This document shows, one piece after another, positions 6,391 through 12,429 of a stretch of 12,429 nucleotides of DNA (the first letter of the stretch is position 1; the number at the start of each line of letters is the position of its first letter). This stretch comes from Pseudoselenomonas ruminantium (GTDB taxonomy: Bacteria > Bacillota > Negativicutes > Selenomonadales > Selenomonadaceae): NCBI GenBank assembly GCA_002373045.1, contig DFHU01000059.1, positions 1-12,429 on the forward strand, written 5' to 3'. Made by a program: the position numbers and the translations under genes. The notes under the pieces were generated by a model that searched no databases, had not been told where the DNA came from, and was given only the letters and a program-made list of their open reading frames with translations.

Positions 6391-6963
6391 ATGTCGTCGG
6401 TACGCGAAACCTTAGATAAAATTGAAAACATGGTCGTGGGAGCTTCCCGTGTGCCATTCACGGACAAGACGCTCATCAATGACAATGAGCTGGTGCATTA
6501 TGTGGAGGAACTGCGCAACGATTTGCCGAAGGCCTTGAACCGGGCCGATGAAATCGTGCGTGATCGGGATAGGATTATTAAGGAGGCTGAGGAAGAAGCC
6601 GAGGACATCAAGCGTAAGGCTCGGGAATATGCGGAGAGCATTACGAATGAAAATGAATTGGTCAAGCAGGCTAAGGAACAGGCCAAGGCCATTGTTCAAC
6701 AGGCACAGGAACAGGAAAAGGAAATCATGGAGCGCACGCAGGCCAATGCCATTCAGCTCCAGACGAATGCCGATGCCTATGCTAATCAGGTTTTTGACCA
6801 ACTGATTGGCCATGTGAATGGCACATTTCAGGGCGTCCGTCAGGCGGAAGCCGGCCTGCAGCAGGCACTCAATGTCCTCCAGCAGGCTAAGATGCAGATG
6901 AATCAGCAGGCGGCTCGCCAGCAGGAACAGCAGCAACAGCTTGCTCCTGCGCAGGGTGAATAA
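6391..6963 (+). CDS. Coiled-coil protein of the rsmD-coaD operon (ATPase-subunit-like)
   Basis: The 190-residue product is dominated by charged heptads (about 45-125, rich in Glu/Lys/Ala), followed by a Gln-rich C-terminal tail from about 155 to the end. No signal peptide or membrane segment is seen. The N-terminus has a short conserved-looking block (GASRVPFTDKTLIN, about 17-30) that I recall from similar proteins next to coaD in Clostridia and Negativicutes. These are often auto-annotated as F0F1 ATP synthase subunit B or V-ATPase subunit H/G-like because of the coiled coil, but it lacks the membrane anchor of AtpF. Function is unknown. The ATG at 6391 follows GGAAAGGA with a 10-nt spacer. 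It is the last gene of the operon and ends at a strong terminator. Confidence 0.8.
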   Translation: MSSVRETLDKIENMVVGASRVPFTDKTLINDNELVHYVEELRNDLPKALNRADEIVRDRDRIIKEAEEEAEDIKRKAREYAESITNENELVKQAKEQAKAIVQQAQEQEKEIMERTQANAIQLQTNADAYANQVFDQLIGHVNGTFQGVRQAEAGLQQALNVLQQAKMQMNQQAARQQEQQQQLAPAQGE

Positions 6964-6979
6964 TCAGCGAGAATAACAG

Positions 6980-7019
6980 AAAGCTGCTACAGCAAAATGG
7001 TTGTGGCAGCTTTTTTTAT
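6980..7019 (+). terminator. Rho-independent terminator of the rsmD operon
   Basis: AAAGCTGCTACA (6980-6991) pairs with TGTGGCAGCTTT (7002-7013) through one G.U wobble, giving a 12-bp stem followed by a T-run (TTTTTTTATTTT). It starts 17 nt after the coiled-coil gene stop. Confidence 0.92.
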
Positions 7020-7108
7020 TTTGCAGGAATTATTTTTTAGGGAGCGAATAATCCCGATAGAAGAACTGTTTAGCGGAAGAAATGTATGGCGTAAAGGAGG
7101 TTTATCAA

Positions 7109-8656
7109 GTGGACACAAGACAATCTGAAGCGGCAGCCGTCAAGGCGGCAGAAGAAGCCTTTGACCGCAAACGGCGCACGATTGGGCTTTTTGGCGCACC
7201 GATATTGGCCTTATTGGTCTTTATGACGCCCATTGACGGCGTGACCTTGGAAGCGCACAAACTGCTGGCAATTATGGTACTGGTAGCGCTTTGGTGGATC
7301 ACAGAGCCTGTACCGATTCCGGTTACTTCGCTTATCGGGCCGACGCTGGCGGTTATTACGGGTGTAGTACCTGTGGGCACAGCGTTTGCGGCCTTTGCCA
7401 ATTCGATGATTTTCCTGTTCATGGGCGGCTTTATTTTGGCCAAGGCCATGATGACCCATGGGCTGGATAAGCGCTTTGCCTATTGGCTGCTCTCACGCGA
7501 GTGGGTGGGTTCTAATCCCAAGCGCATCTTTTTGGCTGTTGGTCTTGCGGCAGCCCTTTGCTCCGGCTGGGTCAGCAACACGGCCACCGCGGCCATGATG
7601 TTTCCCATCTGTTTGGGGCTCTTAACGTCCATTAAAGAAATGTTTGCGGCTAATGGGCGGGAAATTCACTTGCATGAATATAAATATGCAACGGGCCTGA
7701 TGCTGATGACGGCGTATTCCTGCTCTATCGGTGGTGTACTCACGCCTATCGGCACGCCGCCAAACCTCATCATGCTGGGCTTTTTGGATACCATGTGTGA
7801 TATCCATGTGTCCTTTTTCCAATGGATGACCTGGGGCTTTATTGCGATGGTGGTTTATTTTGGCATCGCCTATGTGGTGTTATCCCATATGTTCCCTGCG
7901 GATGTAGAGCGCATTGCCGGCGCGGACGTGTTCATTAAGACAAAACTGGCAGAATTGGGTGGCTGGACTCGTGCGCAGAAAAATACGCTGGTCGCGTTTA
8001 TCGTTGCGATTACCCTTTGGGTATTGCCCGGCTTTTTGTCGATTGCCTTTGGCAGTACAGACCCGCTGCTCAAGATGTATAACCGCTTGTTCCCGGAAGC
8101 CATTGCGGCTATGGCCGGTGCCTTGCTGCTCTTTATCATGCCGGTGAATTTTAAGGAACGCCAGTTCACGTTAAAATGGTCGGAGGCCATGCAGGGCATT
8201 GAGTGGGGCACGCTGATTCTCTTTGGTGGCGGCCTGGCTATGGGCGGCATGATGTATAAGACCGGTCTTTCGCAGTGGGTGGGTGATTTAATCGTCGGCT
8301 CTATGGGCGGTGCACCCTCGGAAATCGCGATGGTGGCGATTTTCTCCGTTATGGCGCTCTTGCTCTCGGAACTCACGAGCCATACGGCGGCTACGAATAT
8401 GATTGGGCCGCTGGCTATTACGGCAGCGATTTCGGCAGGCATCAGCCCGGTGCCGGTATCGGTCGGCATTGCGCTTTCGGCGTCCTTAGGCTTTATGCTG
8501 CCGGTATCCACGCCGCCGAATGCGATTGTCTATGCTTCCGGTTACATTCCCATTACCAAGATGATTAAGACGGGTGTCTATATTGACTTTATCGGTATTG
8601 CCTGTGTGACGATTCCTTTGGCGATTTACTTTGTCAACTGGATTGTGGGTATGTGA
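7109..8656 (+). CDS. Divalent anion:Na+ symporter (DASS / SLC13 family)
   Basis: The 515-residue integral membrane protein belongs to the DASS/SLC13 (INDY-type) family that co-transports di- or tricarboxylates or sulfate with sodium. Family signatures are WWITEPVPIPVTSLIGP near the N-terminus, the first SNT clamshell motif GWVSNTATAAMM (S156-N157-T158), PIGTPPNLI, a second clamshell-like motif ELTSHTAATN (S424-H425-T426) and PVSTPPNAIVYASG near the end. The Asn of the second SNT is His here. The true start is probably the GTG at 7109: AAAGGAGG (7093-7100) lies 8 nt upstream, whereas the in-frame ATG at 7082 lacks a site. The gene is 12 nt upstream of the SHMT-like gene, so they are likely one transcript. 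Substrate cannot be decided from the sequence; C4-dicarboxylate or citrate is plausible. Confidence 0.92.
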   Translation: MDTRQSEAAAVKAAEEAFDRKRRTIGLFGAPILALLVFMTPIDGVTLEAHKLLAIMVLVALWWITEPVPIPVTSLIGPTLAVITGVVPVGTAFAAFANSMIFLFMGGFILAKAMMTHGLDKRFAYWLLSREWVGSNPKRIFLAVGLAAALCSGWVSNTATAAMMFPICLGLLTSIKEMFAANGREIHLHEYKYATGLMLMTAYSCSIGGVLTPIGTPPNLIMLGFLDTMCDIHVSFFQWMTWGFIAMVVYFGIAYVVLSHMFPADVERIAGADVFIKTKLAELGGWTRAQKNTLVAFIVAITLWVLPGFLSIAFGSTDPLLKMYNRLFPEAIAAMAGALLLFIMPVNFKERQFTLKWSEAMQGIEWGTLILFGGGLAMGGMMYKTGLSQWVGDLIVGSMGGAPSEIAMVAIFSVMALLLSELTSHTAATNMIGPLAITAAISAGISPVPVSVGIALSASLGFMLPVSTPPNAIVYASGYIPITKMIKTGVYIDFIGIACVTIPLAIYFVNWIVGM

Positions 8657-8668
8657 GGAGGAATATAA

Positions 8669-10006
8669 ATGCAGAATCAAACCCTTACGGAAAGTCTGGC
8701 GGCTTTCGACCCGGAGATTTATGCGCTGTTGCAGGAGGAAATACAAAAACAGCGTTTTACCTTATCGCTGCTGCCTACCTCGAATGCGGTTTCGCCATTC
8801 AGTGCGTATTTGAAGGGCAGCATTTTCGGCAATGGGCATTTAGACCATCATGCGGTGCAGAGTCATTTTAAGTTGGAGGATATTGCCGCCAAGCGGGCCG
8901 AGAAACTCTTTGGCGCGGCTCATGCGATTGTGCGGATTGCCGATATTGCTGCCGCTTCGCGTGTAGTATTTCAGGCTTTGGCTGCGACAGGGGACACGAT
9001 TCTTTCGTTCAACCGTCGCAAATCGGAACATTGCACGGGGGAACATTTACAGTATGAGTTTGTTTCGTTCAGCATTGAGCCGGAAACGGAACAGATTGAT
9101 TTGGACAGGGTAGCAAAACTGGCTAAAGCCCGTAAGCCACGGCTAATCATCTACTCGCCGGTAAATTATCCTCGTTCGATTGACTATGCCAAGCTCAAGG
9201 AGATTGCCAAAGACGCAGGGGCATATCTTTGGGTGGATATCGGCCAGAATGCGGGGGCTGTAGCCGCCGGCTGTGCACCGTCACCGGTGCCCCATGCGGA
9301 TGTTGTGACCTTGCCCACGGGGGATTCCCTGCATGGTCCGCAAAGTGCGGTCATCCTTACGACGGCGGAATTGGCGGATAAAATGGACAATGCGGTATTA
9401 AATACCGGTCATTCCATGGTCAAAAAAAATGTGCTGGCCGCACTGGCAACGACATTTTTGGAGGCAGGCAGCAGCGCTTTTAAGGCTTACTGTGAGCAGG
9501 TATTGAAAAATACCAAGGCACTGGAAAAAGGCCTGCATGATGCGGGCATAAAGACGCTTTGTGGAAGTTCGGAGAGCCATCTGGTGCTGGCAGAATTGCC
9601 GGATGGCTGTGAGCCGGATGAACTGGCGGTAAAATTGCGGGACGCAGGTTTCCTCGTGAAGGGGGATAGAATGCTGACTTCCGATGAAAGTATGACCTTC
9701 CCCATTCTGCGCCTGTCGGCATTAGACCCTACAACCAGGGCATTGAAGGAAACTTCCCTACAGACCATTGGTCATCTGCTGGGCGAATTTATCCAGACTG
9801 CTGGCTGTGAAAAGGCACAGGAAAAGGCCAGGACGCAGATTCGAGCCATCCTGATGGATAAGCCGCTGTTCTCTGATGAATGGCTGGCAAACGAGATTCA
9901 CCTCACACCGGGCTATGGGCAAAAGGATTTGAATATGGCGCAGGAAATAGAGGCGGAAAAACAGCAGGCCCAGACTGAGCGGATGTGGAGCTTTTGGGAT
10001 AATTGA
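8669..10006 (+). CDS. Serine hydroxymethyltransferase-like protein lacking the PLP lysine
   Basis: The 445-residue protein aligns by eye with GlyA (SHMT) over most of its length: FDPEIYALLQEEIQKQR, PRLIIYSPVNYPRSIDYAK, SPVPHADVVT and LRLSALDPTTRALKE. Key residues are altered. The SHMT THKT motif (E. coli H228-K229) is replaced by TGDS with Asp219 in place of the PLP lysine. The catalytic Glu57 position is Ser38. The VDMAH motif is VDIGQ (Asp190 kept, His203 position is Gln193). The tyrosine-rich YAEGYPG/YYGG block is replaced. The substrate-carboxylate Arg363 position is kept (Arg348). A C-terminal extension of about 60 residues is present. It therefore cannot form the usual internal aldimine and is probably a pseudoenzyme or has a new function. 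ATG 8669 follows GAGGAGGA. It is co-transcribed with the DASS transporter and ends at an intrinsic terminator. Confidence 0.85.
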   Translation: MQNQTLTESLAAFDPEIYALLQEEIQKQRFTLSLLPTSNAVSPFSAYLKGSIFGNGHLDHHAVQSHFKLEDIAAKRAEKLFGAAHAIVRIADIAAASRVVFQALAATGDTILSFNRRKSEHCTGEHLQYEFVSFSIEPETEQIDLDRVAKLAKARKPRLIIYSPVNYPRSIDYAKLKEIAKDAGAYLWVDIGQNAGAVAAGCAPSPVPHADVVTLPTGDSLHGPQSAVILTTAELADKMDNAVLNTGHSMVKKNVLAALATTFLEAGSSAFKAYCEQVLKNTKALEKGLHDAGIKTLCGSSESHLVLAELPDGCEPDELAVKLRDAGFLVKGDRMLTSDESMTFPILRLSALDPTTRALKETSLQTIGHLLGEFIQTAGCEKAQEKARTQIRAILMDKPLFSDEWLANEIHLTPGYGQKDLNMAQEIEAEKQQAQTERMWSFWDN

Positions 10007-10021
10007 CGTTAGTATATTTTG

Positions 10022-10047
10022 GCCCTCCTTCTTGGGGAGGGCTTTTG
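10022..10047 (+). terminator. Rho-independent terminator of the DASS/SHMT-like operon
   Basis: GCCCTCC (10022-10028), a 7-nt loop and GGAGGGC (10036-10042) are followed by TTTTGCTT. It starts 15 nt after the SHMT-like stop. Confidence 0.88.
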
Positions 10048-10069
10048 CTTGGTTTGTCGAAGATATCAT

Positions 10070-10100
10070 TTGACTTGTAGTATACTTCAACTAGTATAAT
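10070..10100 (+). promoter_or_regulatory. larB-larC promoter
   Basis: TTGACT (10070-10075) and a perfect TATAAT (10095-10100) are separated by 19 bp, longer than optimal, about 24 nt before the larB ATG. Within it TAGTATA is directly repeated (10078-10084 and 10093-10099), and could be a regulator site. The long spacer with a repeat is compatible with activator control (inference). Confidence 0.55.
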
Positions 10101-10123
10101 AATATAGGAATTGAGGTGAGTGT

Positions 10124-10882
10124 ATGAAGAAAGCAGATATAGCAAAACTTTTACAGGCATATAAGGATGGTACTCTGTCCGAAGATGAAGCGGTGGACAA
10201 AATTGCCGAAACGCCCTTTGAGGAGATGAAGTTTGCCGCCATTGACCATCATCGGGAACTGCGGCAGGGTATGCCGGAGGTGATTTACGCTGCAGGCAAG
10301 ACCCCGGAACAGGTACGGGATATTTTTTATTCCCTGTATACGCACAGCCAGGGCAATATTTTAGCCACCAGAGCAAGGCGGGAGCACTACGAAAAGGTGC
10401 TGGAAAAAGTGCCCGAAGCGGAATATGATGAAACAGCACGGGCTGTCTACCTTGACCGGGATGCGTCCAAGGTGCGGGATGAGCAGCATCAAATCCTGAT
10501 TTTAACGGCGGGAACCAGCGATATCCCTGTGGCCGAGGAAGCACGGCTGACCGCCTATCTCTTTGGCAATTGTGTAAAAACGTATTATGACTGCGGCGTG
10601 GCGGGCATACATCGGCTCTTTGCCCATTTGCCGGATATTGAGCAGGCAAATGTCATTATCGTCATTGCCGGGATGGAAGGGGCACTGGCCAGTGTGGTAG
10701 GCGGCCTTACGGATAAGCCGGTCATCGCTGTGCCGACCAGTGTGGGCTATGGTGCTTCCTTCAATGGTGTAGCGGCCCTGCTTTCCATGCTGAACAGCTG
10801 TGCTACGGGTGTATCCGTAGTAAATATTGACAATGGTTTTGGTGCTGGTGCCTTGGCCAGCAAGATAAATAAATTGAGGTGA
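10124..10882 (+). CDS. larB: LarB, pyridinium-3,5-biscarboxylate synthase (Ni-pincer cofactor)
   Basis: The 252-residue protein matches LarB. In Lactiplantibacillus plantarum LarB carboxylates and hydrolyses nicotinic acid adenine dinucleotide to pyridinium-3,5-biscarboxylic acid mononucleotide, the first step of the nickel-pincer nucleotide of lactate racemase LarA. The C-terminal half has the PurE/AIR-carboxylase-like fold signatures: ILILTAGTSDIPVAEEA (124-140), AGMEGALASVVGG (182-194), and SVGYGASFNG (206-215), then MLNSCATG (222-229) whose Cys226 probably equals the NAD-adduct cysteine. The N-terminal AIDHHRELRQGMPEV block is also typical. The ATG at 10124 follows GAGGTGA. It is the first gene of a two-gene operon; larC starts 4 nt after its stop. 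Confidence 0.95.
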   Translation: MKKADIAKLLQAYKDGTLSEDEAVDKIAETPFEEMKFAAIDHHRELRQGMPEVIYAAGKTPEQVRDIFYSLYTHSQGNILATRARREHYEKVLEKVPEAEYDETARAVYLDRDASKVRDEQHQILILTAGTSDIPVAEEARLTAYLFGNCVKTYYDCGVAGIHRLFAHLPDIEQANVIIVIAGMEGALASVVGGLTDKPVIAVPTSVGYGASFNGVAALLSMLNSCATGVSVVNIDNGFGAGALASKINKLR

Positions 10883-10886
10883 CAGA

Positions 10887-12113
10887 ATGCGCGCGTTGTA
10901 TTTGGATTGTTTTGCCGGCATCAGCGGCAATATGTTTTTGGGAGCAATGCTGCAGGCTGGTGTGCCCGTGGCTTATCTGGAAAAAGAATTAAACAAACTG
11001 CCTATGGCAGATGAATTTGCGCTGGACGTAAAGGAGACACAGCGCAAGGGGATACATTCCCTTTATGTGGAGGTAAATCTGCTGGCGCATGGCGAAAAAC
11101 ATCATGAACATCATGAGCATCATGATGAAGAACATCATCACGCACATCGTAGCATGAAGGATATCCGCGAACTGATTGAAAAATCTTCATTAAATATGGC
11201 GGTGAAACAGCAGGCACTGGCCATCTTTATGGAAATTGCCCAAGCCGAGGGCAAGGTGCATGGCAAACCGGCAGAGGAAGTATCTTTCCATGAAGTGGGG
11301 GCCGTGGATTCCATTGTCGATATCGTGGGTGCGGCTATCTGCCTGGATTATCTGGAAATCGAGCGCATATTTGTTTCGGAATTGACGGTGGGCAGTGGTT
11401 TTGTAAAATGTGCACATGGTCTTCTTCCTGTCCCGGCTCCGGCTGTGGCGGAACTGTTAATCGGTTGGCAGACCGAGCGCGGCACAGAGGAAAAAGAGCT
11501 CGTGACGCCTACCGGTGCGGGTATTGTGCGCGCTTTGGGTGTTTATAGCGAAAGTCTGCCCAAAGGCTTTGTGACGGAGTGCATCGGTTATGGGGCAGGC
11601 AGTCATGAACTTTCCATTCCCAATGTACTGCGGGCTTACTTAGGGGAATACAATGGCGCAGTGGATAGCAAGCTGTCCATTATCGAAGCCAATATTGATG
11701 ATATGAATCCGCAGATTTACGGTTATCTCTATGAAAAACTGCTGGCGGTAGGGGCTTTGGATGTTTGGACAACGCCTATCTTTATGAAGAAGAACCGCCC
11801 GGCACAGATGCTTTCGGTGTTGGTGGACGAGGAACAGAAAAATGCCTGCGTGGGCATTATCTTTGCGGAAACCACCAGTATCGGCCTGCGCATCATGCCT
11901 GTAGGGGAGCGGCTGGAAGCAGCCCGCCATATCGCCAAAGTTGAGACAAAATACGGTATGGTAAACTGCAAGGTCAGTGCCTGGAATGGGAAGCTTTGCA
12001 GTGTGTCGCCGGAATACGAAGATTGCCGGAAACTGGCGGCGGAAAAACAGGTACCATTGAAGGTGGTACAGCAGGAGGCACTGCGGGTGCTGAATGAACG
12101 GCTGGGCGATTAG
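10887..12113 (+). CDS. larC: LarC, nickel insertion protein (full-length fusion)
   Basis: The 408-residue protein is the CTP-dependent nickel insertase (cyclometallase) that completes the nickel-pincer cofactor. It begins with the family hallmark DCFAGISGNMFLGAML (7-22), followed by a His-rich metal-binding stretch (ten His between 72 and 87), LVTPTGAGI, and the C-terminal LarC2 block EANIDDMNPQIYGYLYEK. In L. plantarum larC1 and larC2 are in different frames and joined by programmed frameshifting; here one uninterrupted frame encodes both. The start ATG 10887 follows GAGGTGA, which overlaps the end of larB, so translation is probably coupled. larA and larE are not in this window and may be elsewhere. 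Hairpin repeats D and E start 22 nt after the stop; no U-tract terminator is seen. Confidence 0.95.
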   Translation: MRALYLDCFAGISGNMFLGAMLQAGVPVAYLEKELNKLPMADEFALDVKETQRKGIHSLYVEVNLLAHGEKHHEHHEHHDEEHHHAHRSMKDIRELIEKSSLNMAVKQQALAIFMEIAQAEGKVHGKPAEEVSFHEVGAVDSIVDIVGAAICLDYLEIERIFVSELTVGSGFVKCAHGLLPVPAPAVAELLIGWQTERGTEEKELVTPTGAGIVRALGVYSESLPKGFVTECIGYGAGSHELSIPNVLRAYLGEYNGAVDSKLSIIEANIDDMNPQIYGYLYEKLLAVGALDVWTTPIFMKKNRPAQMLSVLVDEEQKNACVGIIFAETTSIGLRIMPVGERLEAARHIAKVETKYGMVNCKVSAWNGKLCSVSPEYEDCRKLAAEKQVPLKVVQQEALRVLNERLGD

Positions 12114-12135
12114 AAGTTTGGTTTACATCTATATG

Positions 12136-12226
12136 CTAAGGCGCGCGGTGGCTGGCAATGCCTTTCCTTCGCCATAGACAGGCTTGTCAAAAGCTGCGGA
12201 AAGGCATCACCAGCCACCGCGCTTAG
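12136..12226 (+). repeat. Hairpin repeat element D
   Basis: A 91-nt copy of the family downstream of larC. CTAAG (12136-12140) pairs with CTTAG (12222-12226), the GCG bulge is kept, and the 12-bp arm CGCGGTGGCTGG and its complement are followed by a CA/CA internal loop with A12157.C12208 and C12156.A12209, then ATGCCTTTCC/GGAAAGGCAT. The loop has TTCGCCATA, GACAGGCTTGTC, and AAAAGCTGC. TTACAT (12123-12128) is 8 nt before TAAGG. It is the positional counterpart of A. Confidence 0.9.
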
Positions 12227-12248
12227 TTCCATAGATTACATAGAGGTG

Positions 12249-12339
12249 TTAAGGCGCCGTGGGGCAGATAACATTTTTCCTTCGCCATAGACAAGCTTGT
12301 CAAAAGCTACGGAAAAACATTATCTGCCCCACGACTTAT
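12249..12339 (+). repeat. Hairpin repeat element E
   Basis: Counterpart of B, at a 113-nt period from D. The 14-bp arm CGTGGGGCAGATAA and its complement are followed by a CA/CA internal loop (A12273.C12318, C12272.A12319) and TTTTTCC/GGAAAAA. The loop has TTCGCCATA, GACAAGCTTGTC and AAAAGCTAC. The spacer before it (ATTACATAGAGGTGTTAAGG) is almost identical to that before B. TTACAT (12236-12241) is again 8 nt before TAAGG. Confidence 0.9.
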
Positions 12340-12350
12340 TACGTACATGA

Positions 12351-12373
12351 CATTGCGCCGTATTGGTGCAATG
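12351..12373 (+). promoter_or_regulatory. Short hairpin before a possible start codon
   Basis: CATTGCGCC (12351-12359), loop GTATT and GGTGCAATG (12365-12373) form a 9-bp stem with one G.U wobble. The GGAGG at 12373-12377 begins at its 3' foot. It could modulate access to that site or be an unrelated structure. Confidence 0.3.
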
Positions 12374-12384
12374 GAGGATGCATA

Positions 12385-12429
12385 ATGACATATAAGAATA
12401 AGCGTAAGGCGGGCGGGGAGGCAATGGCT
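12385..12429 (+). CDS. Possible start of an unknown gene, truncated by the window
   Basis: An ATG at 12385 is preceded by GGAGG (12373-12377) with a 7-nt spacer and opens a frame of 15 codons to the window end (MTYKNKRKAGGEAMA). From 12405 it runs through what looks like a sixth hairpin repeat, so it could be a chance frame over that element. No family is recognised. Confidence 0.25.
   Translation, partial: MTYKNKRKAGGEAMA
12405..12429. repeat. Hairpin repeat element F, truncated left arm
   Basis: TAAGGCG followed by a G-rich arm and GGCAATGGCT at the window end resembles the left arms of D (TAAGGCG, GGCAAT) and C (GGCAATGGCT). The second arm is beyond the window, so pairing cannot be tested. 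The TAAGGCG on the left suggests the A/B/D/E orientation, but this is not certain. Confidence 0.5.

Noticed and set aside
6412..6936. Leftward frame of 174 codons opposite the coiled-coil gene
   Set aside because: It is an antisense shadow. Its leucine-rich product arises from the Glu/Gln-rich codons on the coding strand, and the plus-strand gene fits the operon.
7870..8511. Leftward frame of 213 codons opposite the DASS gene
   Set aside because: It is an antisense shadow of a membrane protein gene that carries intact DASS motifs.
9903..10649. Leftward frame of 248 codons across the 3' end of the SHMT-like gene and larB
   Set aside because: It crosses a terminator, a promoter and the larB start, and its proline-rich low-complexity product has no family likeness.

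Overview
The window reads as chromosomal DNA of an anaerobic Negativicute, probably a Selenomonas-like member of the Selenomonadales. This is an inference from the protein families, the compact Firmicute-type operons with strong GGAGG-type ribosome binding sites, and the rsmD-coaD-coiled-coil gene order. No rRNA or other marker in the window proves the taxonomy.

Layout. Positions 1-372 hold the degraded 3' part of an IS3-family insertion sequence, ending in a stem-loop and a probable right terminal repeat. A gene-poor stretch with two terminator-like hairpins follows. A leftward gene for an Rpn/PD-(D/E)XK nuclease (646-1575) is divergent from a rightward acidic amino acid:cation symporter (1784-3007). 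Next comes a cluster of three long hairpin repeats (3023-3369) between the convergent 3' ends of the symporter and a leftward secreted DUF4127 protein (3389-5059). Divergent from that protein is a compact operon, rsmD - coaD - coiled-coil protein (5307-6963), ending in a clear intrinsic terminator. A second operon (7109-10006) pairs a DASS/SLC13 anion symporter with a serine hydroxymethyltransferase-like protein that has lost the PLP lysine; it also ends in a clear terminator. Then come larB-larC (10124-12113), two enzymes that build the nickel-pincer cofactor of lactate racemase. The window closes with a second cluster of the same hairpin repeats (12136 to the end).

The most interesting content is the hairpin repeat family. 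Each complete copy is about 91-94 nt, with element-specific outer arms that remain complementary, a conserved 3-nt GCG asymmetry at the foot, and a conserved inner loop around GACARGCTTGTC. Four copies are preceded by TTACAT exactly 8 nt upstream. All sit 15-22 nt downstream of gene ends that lack a U-tract terminator, and all complete copies have the same orientation relative to the adjacent gene. All nine arm mismatches are A.C on one strand, hence G.T(U) on the other, which suggests strand-specific folding. The second notable item is the SHMT-like pseudoenzyme co-transcribed with a transporter.

In metabolic terms the window gives import of amino acids and of di/tricarboxylates or related anions, CoA biosynthesis, 16S rRNA methylation and Ni-pincer cofactor synthesis, which suits a lactate- and acid-fermenting anaerobe.
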